The notes below the pieces were generated by a model, which had not been told where the DNA came from, ran no database searches, and saw nothing but the letters and a program-made list of their open reading frames with translations. Positions 52,438 to 61,905 of a DNA stretch of 64,000 nt are shown here, piece after piece. Within the stretch, counting starts at the first letter, position 1, and each line of letters starts with the position of its first letter. A program made the position numbers and the translations under genes. Source of the stretch: Sporobacter sp963663605 (GTDB lineage: Bacteria > Bacillota > Clostridia > Oscillospirales > Oscillospiraceae); assembly GCA_963663605.2 (NCBI GenBank), contig CAXXVF010000002.1, positions 310,001-374,000 of the forward strand. Direction: 5' to 3'.

Positions 52438-53508
52438 ATGGAACCGGAGATGGGTAATCCCCAAGAGATCGAAGGCGTACTGAACCCGGCTGCCGCGCGT
52501 GGCCCTGATGGTGAATTGTACCTGTTTCCGCGGTTAGTAGCACAGGGCAATTATTCACGCATTGGCATTGCCAGAGTATTGTTTAATGAGTCCGGCGACC
52601 CATTTGGCGTAGAGCGGCTGGGTATTGCATTGGAGCCGAAAGCCGATTATGAGCTGCGGCCCGGCGGCGGTGGCTGTGAGGATCCTCGTATCAGTTTTGT
52701 GGAGCCGCTCCAGCGTTACATAATGACTTATACGGCGCTCTCCCCTCTGGGCCCGCGGATTGCTCTGGCTGTATCCACAGATCTGATTCACTGGGAACGT
52801 CTTGGGCTCGCGACCTTTGATCCATACGACGGTATTGATTTTGTACACGTAGACAACAAAGATGCAAGTATCTTCCCCATTGCGATTCCGAATCATCGCG
52901 GGAAAATGCAGATGGGCATCCTCCATCGTCCTCTTTTCCCGGGCACTCGTCCAGAAGAAACAGAACGCTACCCTACAGCCCGTGATGTTAATCTTGGTCA
53001 TGAAAGCATTTGGACTTCATACAGCCCAGTGCCTTTAGAAGACGGAGAATCGATTCGCCTCGGGCAGTTCAACTCCCACCAACGGCTGGCAACTCCGGTG
53101 ATGCCTTGGGAACGACTCAAAATTGGAGGTGGCACTCCACCTGTTTTGACCCGGCACGGATGGCTAATCATTTATCACGCGGTGGGTGAAACGGATACTC
53201 AGAGGGACAACGCACAGCACTTGTGCTACTCTGCAGGAGCGATGGTTCTATCATCGGAGAATCCGCAAGTTATCCGCTATCGTTCAAAAGAACCCATTTT
53301 GACGCCGTTGTTGCCGCAAGAACGCATCGGAATCACCGCAAATGTTGTGTTCCCCACTGGAATTGACCAACGGCTCGATCTTAATATGCCGGATCGTTTC
53401 GACGTTTATTACGGGATGGCAGACTACCAGATTGGCGTTGCACGCCTGGACTTGCCGGATTTCTTACCGCCGGGAAGAGTTGCCGACAATCCGGATGCAA
53501 AGGTATGA
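52438..53508 (+). CDS. GH130-family beta-mannoside phosphorylase-like protein (second copy)
   Basis: The 356-residue protein has EGVLNPAAARGPDGELYLFP, the catalytic-acid motif GGGGCEDPRISFVEPLQRYI, DNKDASIFPIA and LHRPLFPGTRPEE. It is diverged from the 28117 copy and belongs to another GH130 subgroup. The product would be alpha-mannose-1-P from a beta-mannoside. The frame is open upstream (NRFELKRLGVV, conserved in relatives) to an ATA at 52402, but no ATG is there; GTG 52435 or ATG 52438 (AGGGG 5-6 bases upstream) are the usable starts. It ends the plus-strand metabolic run. Confidence 0.87.
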   Translation: MEPEMGNPQEIEGVLNPAAARGPDGELYLFPRLVAQGNYSRIGIARVLFNESGDPFGVERLGIALEPKADYELRPGGGGCEDPRISFVEPLQRYIMTYTALSPLGPRIALAVSTDLIHWERLGLATFDPYDGIDFVHVDNKDASIFPIAIPNHRGKMQMGILHRPLFPGTRPEETERYPTARDVNLGHESIWTSYSPVPLEDGESIRLGQFNSHQRLATPVMPWERLKIGGGTPPVLTRHGWLIIYHAVGETDTQRDNAQHLCYSAGAMVLSSENPQVIRYRSKEPILTPLLPQERIGITANVVFPTGIDQRLDLNMPDRFDVYYGMADYQIGVARLDLPDFLPPGRVADNPDAKV

Positions 53509-53723
53509 TGGGGTTCATGTTAAAATTTCGGACAGTAGCGTAGGAAATTTCAAAATTAAAAAAATAGACGCGTCTCTTTTGATAAGTATTTGACCAAACA
53601 AACGCATAAATAATAAGTCAAAGATCTGACATCCGTATAATTTGTACAGCTGCGAAAATACTGCTGTTATTGATTTAGCGTTACTGGCAGCGCAGCTTTG
53701 TATATAATAGAAAGGTAGTTAAA
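53509..53723. other. Intergenic region upstream of the eRF1-like gene
   Basis: No gene. A TATAAT box at 53703-53708 lies 15 bp before the ribosome site of the next gene; no good -35 box is seen at 17 bp. No clear terminator follows the GH130 gene. Confidence 0.35.
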
Positions 53724-54872
53724 ATGTTATATAAGATCGCACATCAATTCCCCGATGATATGATCCTTGAAGAGGATGGACCGTTTATTTCGCTTTACCA
53801 ACCTACCCATAAGCATTTTCCGGAAACCAAGCAGGATCCCATAGTGTTTAAGAATTTAGTTCGGGAGATTGAACACTCATTGCAAAAACAAGCTGAAAAA
53901 GGTTTCGTGAATTCAATTATGAAACCATTTTATGAACTCGAAGAGAATAGAGAATTTTGGAATAATACCTCAGCAGGGATAGCAGTTTTTGCAAACCACG
54001 TCAAGTGCATTATATATAACCTTCACATTTCGGTAAATGAATTTGCTGTTGTAGCTAATAGTTTTCATATCAAACCACTTATTCAGGCCTTCCAGGCCAT
54101 GGAGAGTTACAACTTGTTGTGCTTAAGTCACGATAGTTTTACCCTTTATCAAGGTAATAGGTATGGGTTTTCAGAGATTGAACTAGCGCCTGATGGGCCA
54201 AGGACTTTGGAGGAGGTTTTGGGAAAACAACTTACTGAGTCTTATTTGACACAAGGGTCTTTTGGCGGCACTGGCAGGACCGCAATATACCATGGACATG
54301 GAGACAAGAAGGAAGAAGTTGATAAAGATACTGAAAAGTATTTTAGGTATGTGGATCAGTTTGTATTTGAAAACTATTCTAAACTTTCAAAATTGCCACT
54401 TATTCTGGTTTCATTGCCGGAGTATCATTCGCTTTTCAAAGGAATAAGTCATAACCCATATCTAATTGCTGAGGGTATAAATGCTTCTTATGCTGCTTTA
54501 GAAAAGGAACAACTGAGCTGCAAAGCTATTGAAGTTATAGAACACATCAATTCGGAAAAGACACTTGAACTTACACAATCTTATGAAAAGGCAGAGGCGG
54601 AATCATTGGGGTCATCGGATATAGCACAAGTTGCAAAAGCCGCTTGTGAAAGTCGAGTTGAAACGATTTTAATTGAAGAGGATAAGATCATACCGGGTAA
54701 TATCCAAAACGCTGGTGATGTAATGTTCGGCGATATTGACGATCCGGATATTGACGATATTCTAGATGATTTAGCTGTATTGGTTTTGAGGAAAAAAGGG
54801 CATGTTGTGGTCCTTCCAAAGGATAAAATGCCGAGCATTACGGGTGTTGCCGCTATCTACAGATATAACTAA
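53724..54872 (+). CDS. Bacterial archaeo-eukaryotic release factor (baeRF)-like protein
   Basis: The 382-residue protein has GPFISLYQPTHKHFPETKQD near the start, FVFENYSKLSKLPLILVSLP in the middle and a C-terminal eRF1 domain 3-like part (DIDDILDDLAVLVLRKKGHV, then VLPKDKMPSITGVAAIYRY). Members of this family resemble eRF1/Pelota domains and are thought to act on stalled ribosomes or in stress responses. A GAAAGG site lies before the ATG. It stands alone after the metabolic operon and uses more AT-rich codons, so it may be older resident DNA. Confidence 0.8.
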   Translation: MLYKIAHQFPDDMILEEDGPFISLYQPTHKHFPETKQDPIVFKNLVREIEHSLQKQAEKGFVNSIMKPFYELEENREFWNNTSAGIAVFANHVKCIIYNLHISVNEFAVVANSFHIKPLIQAFQAMESYNLLCLSHDSFTLYQGNRYGFSEIELAPDGPRTLEEVLGKQLTESYLTQGSFGGTGRTAIYHGHGDKKEEVDKDTEKYFRYVDQFVFENYSKLSKLPLILVSLPEYHSLFKGISHNPYLIAEGINASYAALEKEQLSCKAIEVIEHINSEKTLELTQSYEKAEAESLGSSDIAQVAKAACESRVETILIEEDKIIPGNIQNAGDVMFGDIDDPDIDDILDDLAVLVLRKKGHVVVLPKDKMPSITGVAAIYRYN

Positions 54873-54938
54873 AGAAGACTAGGCAGGAAGAAGACAAGGC
54901 AGAAAAATGGCCATCGGCTTTTCTATAGTTTAACTTGA

Positions 54939-54978
54939 TGGAGATAAGTGGAATCGAACCGTTGATCTCTTAAATGTT
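54939..54978 (-). other. Degenerate 3' end of a tRNA-Ala gene
   Basis: The complement contains GGTTCGATTCCACTTATCTC, and the whole 40 bp resembles the T-arm and acceptor end of tRNA-Ala genes as I remember them, with C-to-T and G-to-A type changes. The 5' half is absent. Such scraps are typical of integration sites of mobile elements. Confidence 0.5.
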
Positions 54979-55012
54979 TCTGCCACGAAATGAATTAATT
55001 TACGGTTTTGCT

Positions 55013-55250
55013 TATGTTGGGGCTATAATTGGTGCCCTTATTGCAACACTATGGGGAGTTGAACTTGCCTTGAGGATTGCCAGCCCAACAGGAAAGAAAA
55101 TGTAATGCAAATGTTTGTTTCCTGAACAAGGTGAATGGTTTAATTATATTTTGTAAATTAAAGTATGGTAGTCCATATATAACGTGTTAAAATCAATCTC
55201 AAGCATGCTGTCTGCGGTTGTTTGCAGCAAAAAAGGAAGAACATGGGGGG
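55013..55250. repeat. 237-bp direct repeat, left copy
   Basis: This stretch matches 61813-62050 at about 97% with no gaps, exactly 6,800 bp apart. It contains the last 31 codons of the small membrane protein found whole at 61654, its downstream region, and the upstream region of gpmA. The protein part is truncated on the left, next to the tRNA scrap. Confidence 0.92.
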
Positions 55251-55257
55251 TAATAGA

Positions 55258-56004
55258 ATGATGAAATTGACGCTGTTGCGGCACGGTGAAAGCTTGTGGA
55301 ACAGGGAAAACCGTTTTTCTGGGTGGTCGGATGTCGATCTTTCTGACTATGGCAGGATTGAAGCTCAAGAAGCCGGCAAGACGCTCAAATCTGAAGGCTA
55401 CCAATTCGATGCCGCCTATACCTCAGTGCTGAAGCGCGCCATACGCACACTTTGGATTGTGCTGGATGAACTTGACCAAATGTGGATTCCTGTCGAACGT
55501 TCGTGGCGACTGAATGAGCGGCACTATGGGGCTCTGCAAGGGTTGAACAAGGCGGAGACCGCAAAGCGCTTTGGGAAGGATCAGGTACTCCTTTGGCGCA
55601 GAAGCTATGATATCAAACCCCCGGCCTTGGAAAAAACGGATGAACGATATCCGGTCCATGATCTACGTTATCAGGAATTGGATGATCGCAATTTGCCATT
55701 TACAGAGTGTTTAAGAGACACGGTCGAGCGTTTTTTGCCCTATTGGCACGGATCTATTGTACCTACTCTCAAAGCGGGAAAAAGAGTAATCATCGTAGCT
55801 CATGGCAACAGTCTACGGGCACTTGTGAAGTATCTCGACAATGTTTCAGACAAAGACATTGTCGGGCTGAATATTCCTACCGGGATACCGTTGATATATG
55901 ATCTGGACAAGGATCTGAAACCTGTCAAACATTACTATTTGGGGGATTCAGAAAAGGTGGAGCAGGCAACGAAGGCTGTAGTGGATCAGGATAAAGCTCG
56001 ATAG
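55258..56004 (+). CDS. gpmA: 2,3-bisphosphoglycerate-dependent phosphoglycerate mutase
   Basis: The 248-residue protein is complete: TLLRHGESLWNRENRFSGW with the phospho-His, ERHYGALQGLNKAETAKRF, WRRSYDIKPPALE, and VAHGNSLRALVKYLD. It interconverts 3-phosphoglycerate and 2-phosphoglycerate in glycolysis. ATGATG with GGGGGG 7 bases upstream marks the start. Its promoter region lies in the duplicated 237-bp segment. It differs clearly from the UAG-broken gpmA at 13281, so the two are paralogues. Confidence 0.94.
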   Translation: MMKLTLLRHGESLWNRENRFSGWSDVDLSDYGRIEAQEAGKTLKSEGYQFDAAYTSVLKRAIRTLWIVLDELDQMWIPVERSWRLNERHYGALQGLNKAETAKRFGKDQVLLWRRSYDIKPPALEKTDERYPVHDLRYQELDDRNLPFTECLRDTVERFLPYWHGSIVPTLKAGKRVIIVAHGNSLRALVKYLDNVSDKDIVGLNIPTGIPLIYDLDKDLKPVKHYYLGDSEKVEQATKAVVDQDKAR

Positions 56005-56092
56005 ACAGGTAAGATCAGCCCAAAAGGCAGAATCAGGCGACGACAAGATGACAGTTGCTATCGTTTTAGACAGAAGGAAGGAGGTGATTAAT

Positions 56093-56245
56093 ATGCCAAA
56101 TAAAAATGGAACTGGACCAAAAGGTCAGGGGCCGAAAGATGGTCATGGGAAGGGTAATGGCAAGGGCGAAAGCTTTGGTCAAGGCCCTATGACTGGAGGA
56201 AAGAAAGGAATTAAGGAAGAAATTAAGGAAAAAACCAAAAAGTAA
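56093..56245 (+). CDS. Small Gly/Lys-rich protein
   Basis: An ATG with a strong AAGGAGGTGATT site starts a 50-residue protein rich in Gly and Lys (NKNGTGPKGQGPKDGHGKGN, then GKKGIKEEIKEKTKK). The start resembles the small DUF5320-type proteins, though Met and Cys are few. It may bind nucleic acid or metal; the function is unknown. A terminator follows. Confidence 0.65.
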   Translation: MPNKNGTGPKGQGPKDGHGKGNGKGESFGQGPMTGGKKGIKEEIKEKTKK

Positions 56246-56300
56246 TCCAGATTCAAAATCGAGAACTGAGATATTGCGAACAATCGCATGAACGCAGACT

Positions 56301-56359
56301 AAAAAAGTCCGGGCCTAACATTATTGTTGGTCTTTATGTTTTGTGGCCCGGCCTTTTTT
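56301..56359 (+). terminator. Bidirectional rho-independent terminator
   Basis: AAAAAAGTCCGGGCC and GGCCCGGCCTTTTTT pair around a loop, with A and T runs on both sides. It ends the gpmA/small protein unit. Confidence 0.85.
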
Positions 56360-56443
56360 GGCTGGTTATACGGAGCGTTGGCAGCATGAACACGGCGATA
56401 AAATGGTTTACACTCAGCCGTATATGCCATATCGAGACAAATT

Positions 56444-56893
56444 ATGGGATACCTAAATCAACGCAGTATGCAACACTTCCAAGACACGAATTTTGGCCTG
56501 TATAGAAACTGTCGATTTAATATGTCACAGTTTCTCTGTGAGGAGAAGAAATATAGAGATGCGCTGACTATGCTTGCGGAGGTGGTGCTTTTTGACCTAA
56601 GCGGAGCGAATAACAACTACGACCCACAGTTCCTTAAAATCCACGCACCCTTTCTCTTTCCTTATGAAGAGTCCTTAGCAACAACGGCACCCGGCATTAT
56701 TTCTGCGATTGTCAGTTACCAGAAAGAATTGGGATATTCGGATGACGAGATTAGAGTGGCACTTATGGAGCGGATGGCAAAACTGAGTGCGCCATTGCAA
56801 TTATTTACTGTCGAAGAGTGCGTCCAGATAGTCTTTTTAGAACGCGACCATGATACCGAAGCACTTACTAAGATGTATGCAAAGGCAAAATGA
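56444..56893 (+). CDS. Conserved hypothetical protein
   Basis: The 149-residue protein contains NCRFNMSQFLCEEKKYRDAL and MLAEVVLFDLSGANNNYDPQ, a TPR-like helical pattern, and ends with HDTEALTKMYAKAK. I have seen similar sequences as hypothetical proteins of mobile elements but cannot assign a function. The start has no good ribosome site, and the N-terminus may be truncated. Confidence 0.5.
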   Translation: MGYLNQRSMQHFQDTNFGLYRNCRFNMSQFLCEEKKYRDALTMLAEVVLFDLSGANNNYDPQFLKIHAPFLFPYEESLATTAPGIISAIVSYQKELGYSDDEIRVALMERMAKLSAPLQLFTVEECVQIVFLERDHDTEALTKMYAKAK

Positions 56894-57023
56894 GCATTCA
56901 AGCAAAAATACCCGATTATCAAACTTGAAAAAACCGTTTAGCGATGTTTTAGCAACACTTGTCATCGCCGGGATATAATTGACCTAAGGGGGTGAGGACA
57001 TTTTTTGGACCTGATTTACGATC

Positions 57024-57214
57024 TTACCGCAGGAACTTCCGCACTTTTTCCGCCTCAATATCGATTCGGAAGGTAGGGCCACACGTATCCTCTACAATCG
57101 TGATATCAGCCGTGAAATCGATGTATTTCCCAGAAATGGTTTCATAGACCTCAATTTCAATCTCGTCGTTGTCGTTGCAGGTCATCAACAGATCAATCAA
57201 ATCGTAGCTTTCAT
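57024..57214 (-). pseudogene. Small acidic protein gene, probably frameshifted at codon 4
   Basis: The frame ending at 57024 reads DNDEIEIEVYETISGKYIDF and IVEDTCGPTFRIDIEAEKVR. A strong GGAGGTAAAGAG site precedes the ATG at 57214, but that frame stops after five codons. One missing base near codon 4 would restore a 63-residue protein. An internal ATG at 57185 without a site is the alternative. The family is unknown. Confidence 0.45.
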
Positions 57215-57239
57215 TGTCTCTTTACCTCCGCCCTCTTTA

Positions 57240-58640
57240 TCCGGCCAGCCCAAGACTGTGCCTATATTTCAGCGGGCTCATCCACCCAAGGGGGGCTCCT
57301 TGATACGGTCTTTCTTAGACATTAATCGTGTGAGGGGCTCGCTGTATCCATCCGGTCAATCCGCCCCCCGGCCAACGGTAGTGGCTGCCGCGGTCGATAT
57401 GAATGATTGGGTGTTTCTCTCCCAGAAGAACAGATATAGCTTCATCCAGAATGGCATTAACCAGTTCTGCAGAAGGGGATGTTCTGATGGACCAAGAAAC
57501 GACCAAACCATCGAAGCAATCAATGATCGGAGACAGATAGACTTTGCCAGTAGGGATGCTGAACTCGGTGATATCGGTAAGCCACTTGGTATTTGACGCT
57601 TCGGCGTGGAAATCCCGGTTGACGATATTCGCCACTTCTGGGCTGATTTCGCCGGCATAGGAGCTGTATTTCTTGCGCTTCACGCAACGGCACGCCAAAT
57701 TTTTTTTTCATAAGCCTGCGGACAACCTTCTCAGAAACCGTAATGCCTCCCTTTTTTAGCGTTGCATGGATGCGTCGGTAACCGTAGCCGCCATCCGCTG
57801 TGCTAAAGACGATATGGATGTCTGTGCGAAGTTGAGCATATTTATCCGGGTTACGGAGACAATTCGCCTGGTAGCAGTAACTGCACTTGGAGATATGTAG
57901 AGCTTGGGTGAGATATTTCAGTCTATACTTATCTCTTAGGGCATCAATCACTTCGGCCTTTTTGTGATTGCTTATGGTGTGCAGATTGATGCCCTAAGCT
58001 TTTTTTGAGATTTCACTGGGTTTTTTGAGGATGTCATATTCCATTTGGAGCCGGTACAGCTTGTCCTGCAAGGCGGGTTCCTTAGCCATTAGCTCTCCGA
58101 TTTCTTTCGTAAGCTTGGTTACATCAGTAGGGTGCGAGTCTTTCTTTTTAGGCATGGCTGCACAACGCTCCTCACCGAGTAGCTGTTTCTTCCACTTGTA
58201 AAGAGATTCTCGGCTGATGCCATGGGTATTGGTAACCTTTTGTGCAGAGCCCTTGCGGGTACATAGATCGATGACAGCTTGCGCTTTCTTTTCTTGAGAG
58301 CATTCTACCAGGGCCTTCTGGGAAATACAACGCTTTTTCCGGTGGGGAAGGCTCCGTCGAGCCATTCATGAAAGGTCGTTCGATTGGAATAACCCAGAAC
58401 GTTAACGGTTCTGGAGGCACTTCTTCCATGCTCCAGATAATACCGAATAACTTTCGGCGTTTCCTCCTCAGTAAATTTTGCTTGCTTCTAATAAGCTCTA
58501 TGCAAATCTCCGGTTCCCAAATACTCTTTGTACCATTTAAGGAGCATTTGATGGGATGGATAGCCTAATTCACGAATCACCGCTGCGATGCTATTAAAGT
58601 TTGACTGCTCTCATCCGGTCCTCGTAGGTAAATATGGGAT
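57240..58640 (-). pseudogene. Dead IS3-family element
   Basis: The orfA-like part with two HTH blocks (KVIRYYLEHGRSASRTVNVL, then AQKVTNTHGISRESLYKWKK) has a stop near 58495 and a frameshift. The orfB part starts at 57951 (IDALRDKYRLKYLTQALHIS) with YGYRRIHATLKKGGI, shifts frame near 57695, and goes on with TKWLTDITEFSIPTGKVYLS to IIHIDRGSHYRWPGG. The rest up to the family end (SPLKYRHSLGLAG at 57240-57280) is deleted. The transposase cannot be active. Confidence 0.8.
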
Positions 58641-58844
58641 GCCTCCTGTACCATTAATTTTGGTCCAAGATTTCGTCCGCATTCCCTTTGCTAACATTTT
58701 TTATTGACAAACACATCGCAGGGCCAGTGATGCGAACTGATGCCTGAATTATTTGTTGAAATATAGGTATATATGGGATATCCTATAATCAACAATTCGA
58801 AATTATTACATATATAAAATCAATCGTACTGGAGATGAAAATGA

Positions 58845-59735
58845 TTGAACGGGAGAGTAAAAATCGGTTTGGCACTTGGTGCTGGCGCGTCCAGAGGACT
58901 GGCTCATATAGGCGTACTGGAAGTGCTGGAAGAGTATGGTGTGCCTGTTGACTTCATTGCCGGATGCAGCATTGGCTCGATTATCGGTTGTATGTCCGCT
59001 AACGGCGAAACGGGAAAAACGATACACGCCAAAGCTTTGGAAATATGCGATTTTAAGCACATTAACCTATTTGACATTACAATTCCCCATGCCGGACTGA
59101 TCCGAGGTCAACAAATCGAGAAGCTCATCTGTATGGTGTCGGATGACCTCGATATCGAGCAGTTAAAAACCCCTTTTGTCGCCGTATCGGCCTGCCTAGA
59201 AGATGGAGACGTACGCATATTTGATTCCGGCAATACGACTGACGCAGTGCGTGCAAGCATCTCCGTACCTGGGGTTTTTGAGCCCGTAATTCTGGATGGC
59301 AAGACCTATGTGGACGGTGGCGTGCTGGTGAGGGTCCCTGTAGACGCGGTGCGTAAAATGGGTGCGGATATCGTAATCGCAGTGGACGTTGGTTATGTTG
59401 GCGGTTCCCGACCGTCTCCAAAGAATATCATAGACATTATGATCTATTCATTCGAGCTGCAGCAATGGGAGGTCATGAGAGGCCGCCCAACTGGCGCGGA
59501 TATTACAATTGCACCGAACACCAGCGGCATTAACCCAGCTATGTTCAACCAAGTTGAAGAATGCGTGGAAATGGGTAGAGCCGCGACGCTACTGGTAATC
59601 GACGATGTGCAGAAGCTTATTGGCGAGGCGATGAGTAAAACTGTTAAACATCAGGGATTGAAAGGATTATTGCATAAGATGAGTTTTTTAAATTTCAGGA
59701 AAAACTCGACCGTGCCGTGGAAAACACGCTGGTAA
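58845..59735 (+). CDS. Patatin-like phospholipase (RssA type)
   Basis: Starting at TTG 58845 (GGAG about 10 bases upstream), the 296-residue protein has the oxyanion glycine-rich IGLALGAGASRGLAHIGVLE, the nucleophile elbow AGCSIGSIIG with Ser, and the catalytic Asp in VDGGVLVRVP. It is a cytoplasmic lipid acyl hydrolase by family; the substrate is unknown. No clear operon partner is seen, as both flanks are dead IS elements. Confidence 0.9.
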   Translation: MNGRVKIGLALGAGASRGLAHIGVLEVLEEYGVPVDFIAGCSIGSIIGCMSANGETGKTIHAKALEICDFKHINLFDITIPHAGLIRGQQIEKLICMVSDDLDIEQLKTPFVAVSACLEDGDVRIFDSGNTTDAVRASISVPGVFEPVILDGKTYVDGGVLVRVPVDAVRKMGADIVIAVDVGYVGGSRPSPKNIIDIMIYSFELQQWEVMRGRPTGADITIAPNTSGINPAMFNQVEECVEMGRAATLLVIDDVQKLIGEAMSKTVKHQGLKGLLHKMSFLNFRKNSTVPWKTRW

Positions 59736-59979
59736 CAACCATGCCTGTATTAAATGCAAGCCGTTACAGACAATAAATATTTGAGGATTACCTGTGTTAT
59801 ATGGAGGGTTTATTTTTGTACCGAGTTTGATATAAAGAAAAAAGCCCTCTCTGGCCGGAAACGGCTGAAAAAGGCTTGAAATAAGGGCTTCCGTGGTCAA
59901 TCTGAACCGCAACCCGTCAAGAGGACAATGAAAAAATATAAAGTTTTCCCGAACAGCAGCACAAACTGCTGTCCGCTTT
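59736..59979. other. Gene-free stretch with a hairpin
   Basis: It contains AAAAAAGCCCT and AGGGCTT arms about 60 bp apart (59839-59890), possibly the terminator of the patatin gene or the end of the adjacent IS3 scrap. No gene is seen. Confidence 0.35.
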
Positions 59980-60180
59980 TTATGCAGCAAGGAACAGGTT
60001 GTGCTTCTCCACGGGCGCCAGGACACCAAGATTGCGATGTACACGCCGGGTGTTGTAATAACTGATGTAACTCTCAATCATCTGAATAAGTTGCTGCTTA
60101 CTGGTAAATCGTCTATCGTAATAACGTTCATGTTTCAAAAGGCTTGCCTCGCCCAACTCTTCAAAGCGCAGTGTCCAATC
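59980..60180 (-). pseudogene. IS3-family transposase C-terminal fragment
   Basis: The minus strand reads LRFEELGEASLLKHERYYDR and YISYYNTRRVHRNLGVLAPV, ending LFLAA at 59980. This is the last ~65 residues of an IS3 orfB. Upstream parts are missing. Confidence 0.75.
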
Positions 60181-60469
60181 GCGAATCTACTGGTAACTCA
60201 CAGTATACGTCAACGTTTTTCGCTTCTAGACTGTAACCGGGTTAAGCCTCGGCAAGGTTATAGGCCTAATTTGGTCTGACATAAAAGGCGGCAAAGTGTT
60301 CATAAAAAGGAGTATAAACAGATACGCAGAGGAAACGAGCGGGAAGAACGAGAACGCCATGCGCTCATACCGCTTGCTGTTTTGGTGCGGCAAAAAACGG
60401 AGGAGTGAGAAATCAACGATATTTCGGACAATATGTTAAGCACTACATGGTAAAGCCCGTTTGTTCCAA

Positions 60470-60560
60470 GAGTTCAGGAATTGGATTGGGCTAAGATAGC
60501 CCAGCCGTTTCTGAACCCTGAGCCTGTTGTAAAACTCCTCAATGTATTCAAATATATTTA
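60470..60560 (-). pseudogene. Second IS3 transposase C-terminal scrap
   Basis: The minus strand gives FEYIEEFYNRLRVQKRLGYL and SPIQFL, the end of another IS3-type transposase. It lies beside the previous fragment, and neither is complete. Confidence 0.65.
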
Positions 60561-61525
60561 CTCTGGCTTACTGTGCATCACAGACAGTGCAGCCGAGCGA
60601 TACCCCGCATATTGCATCCGATGTGGAGATGATCTTCAATTCCGAAAGCTCCGTGGGAAGGCGGTAAATGGGTTATCTCGCAGTCCGGCTTTACGTCCGA
60701 ACAGGAGGGGTGTTTCATCGGCTCGTCCGATGTTGCTACGGGCCATCAGAAAAATTACGTTTGCCTGATGCATGACGGAAGCGAAACGTGTACAGAAACG
60801 GGCAATGTAAACGACGTGTGACCTCGAGGCCTTACTTGCAGAGCTTGCGCCAACGATAAAGTTGGCTTCCTGTGCTTCAGGTATGATATCGAAAACTCGG
60901 GAAGGATTTACCGCACAACGGACGGCGGCAAAACGTGGTTTCGGTTTGATTTAGGCTTAGCTTGGAGTTTGCCCGACAAAGACAATGTTGAATTGTTCTG
61001 CGAAGTACGCAGTATATGCTTTTACGGTAACAACGGCAACGGCACATTGGAGTATTTCGTTAAGCTCTCAGGTGACGATCCTGATAACGGCAGTATTATT
61101 ACGGCAAAGAAGACGCAATCGCGGACGGCGTATATGTAAATATCCAAGGCGCGGAAGTGTATAATCAAGAAGCGGTCGATTCTTTCTACACAAACACATT
61201 TGCCAGTTTAGCCGCATTCATGCGGACGATGGAATATACAACCGAGGGCGACCCGATAATCTCCGATTACTCTTTTGATGGTAAGGTGTACACAGTCACA
61301 ACCGATACAAGCCGCAGTAAATTTGCTGGGGCAGACAGTGAAAAATCACGACTACAACGCATAAATATCTTATACCTTTTGACCACACGAGTCCTCAAGG
61401 GGCTTTAAAAACCTACTATTTAAGCAATGATTTAAATATCTTCACCGAAACGAGTGATGGTGGGACAACGCTGATTGAGGGGATGAGCAGAATTCCCTCG
61501 CCGTCAGATGATGTCAAACGGCCAT
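60560..61525 (+). pseudogene. Decayed secreted-protein genes (Asp-box and DUF4362-like)
   Basis: Joined plus-strand frames give SQSGFTSEQEGCFIGSSDVA, then after stops GRIYRTTDGGKTWFRFDLGL, an Asp-box as in BNR/sialidase-like propellers. A further frame reads YVNIQGAEVYNQEAVDSFYT and EYTTEGDPIISDYSFDGKVY, like DUF4362 extracellular proteins. Several stops and shifts are present. Two original genes, or one two-domain gene, have decayed. Confidence 0.55.
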
Positions 61526-61653
61526 GATTGCATCAATTTCCTACTCTATACCAGCAGTACTTGAGTAGCTTTGACCAAAGGCATCAAGAAACTTTATTCG
61601 TTAACAAATATCTGATATAATAACCAAAAGTGAAGTGAAGGGGTTGTTTGCCA

Positions 61654-61905
61654 ATGAAACGAAACCTGTTATGGGGAATCCTCGGTGGTTTTATAGGTTT
61701 CGTGGTCGGAGTTATTGCGGGTGGTTACCTCGGCTTAGTTGTGGGTGGAACTTTTTTAGGGGGCCTTGAGGTCTATAAATATACCGGCCTAGAAGGATAT
61801 GAGTTATCAGCATATGTTGGGGCTATAATTGGTGCCCTAATTGCAACACTATGGGGAGTTAAGCTTGCATTGAGGATTGCCAGCCCAACAGGAAAGAAAA
61901 TGTAA
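61654..61905 (+). CDS. Small glycine-zipper membrane protein
   Basis: The 83-residue protein has glycine-rich membrane segments (GILGGFIGFVVGVIAGGYLG and GAIIGALIATLWGVKLALRI). The ATG at 61654 lies about 11 bases after AGGGG; a TTG at 61648 is possible. The function is unknown. Its last 31 codons and downstream region are duplicated at 55013. Confidence 0.6.
   Translation: MKRNLLWGILGGFIGFVVGVIAGGYLGLVVGGTFLGGLEVYKYTGLEGYELSAYVGAIIGALIATLWGVKLALRIASPTGKKM

Noticed and set aside
54939..55010. Complete tRNA gene
   Set aside because: Only the T-arm and acceptor-like end is recognisable, with poor pairing; no D-arm or anticodon arm follows.
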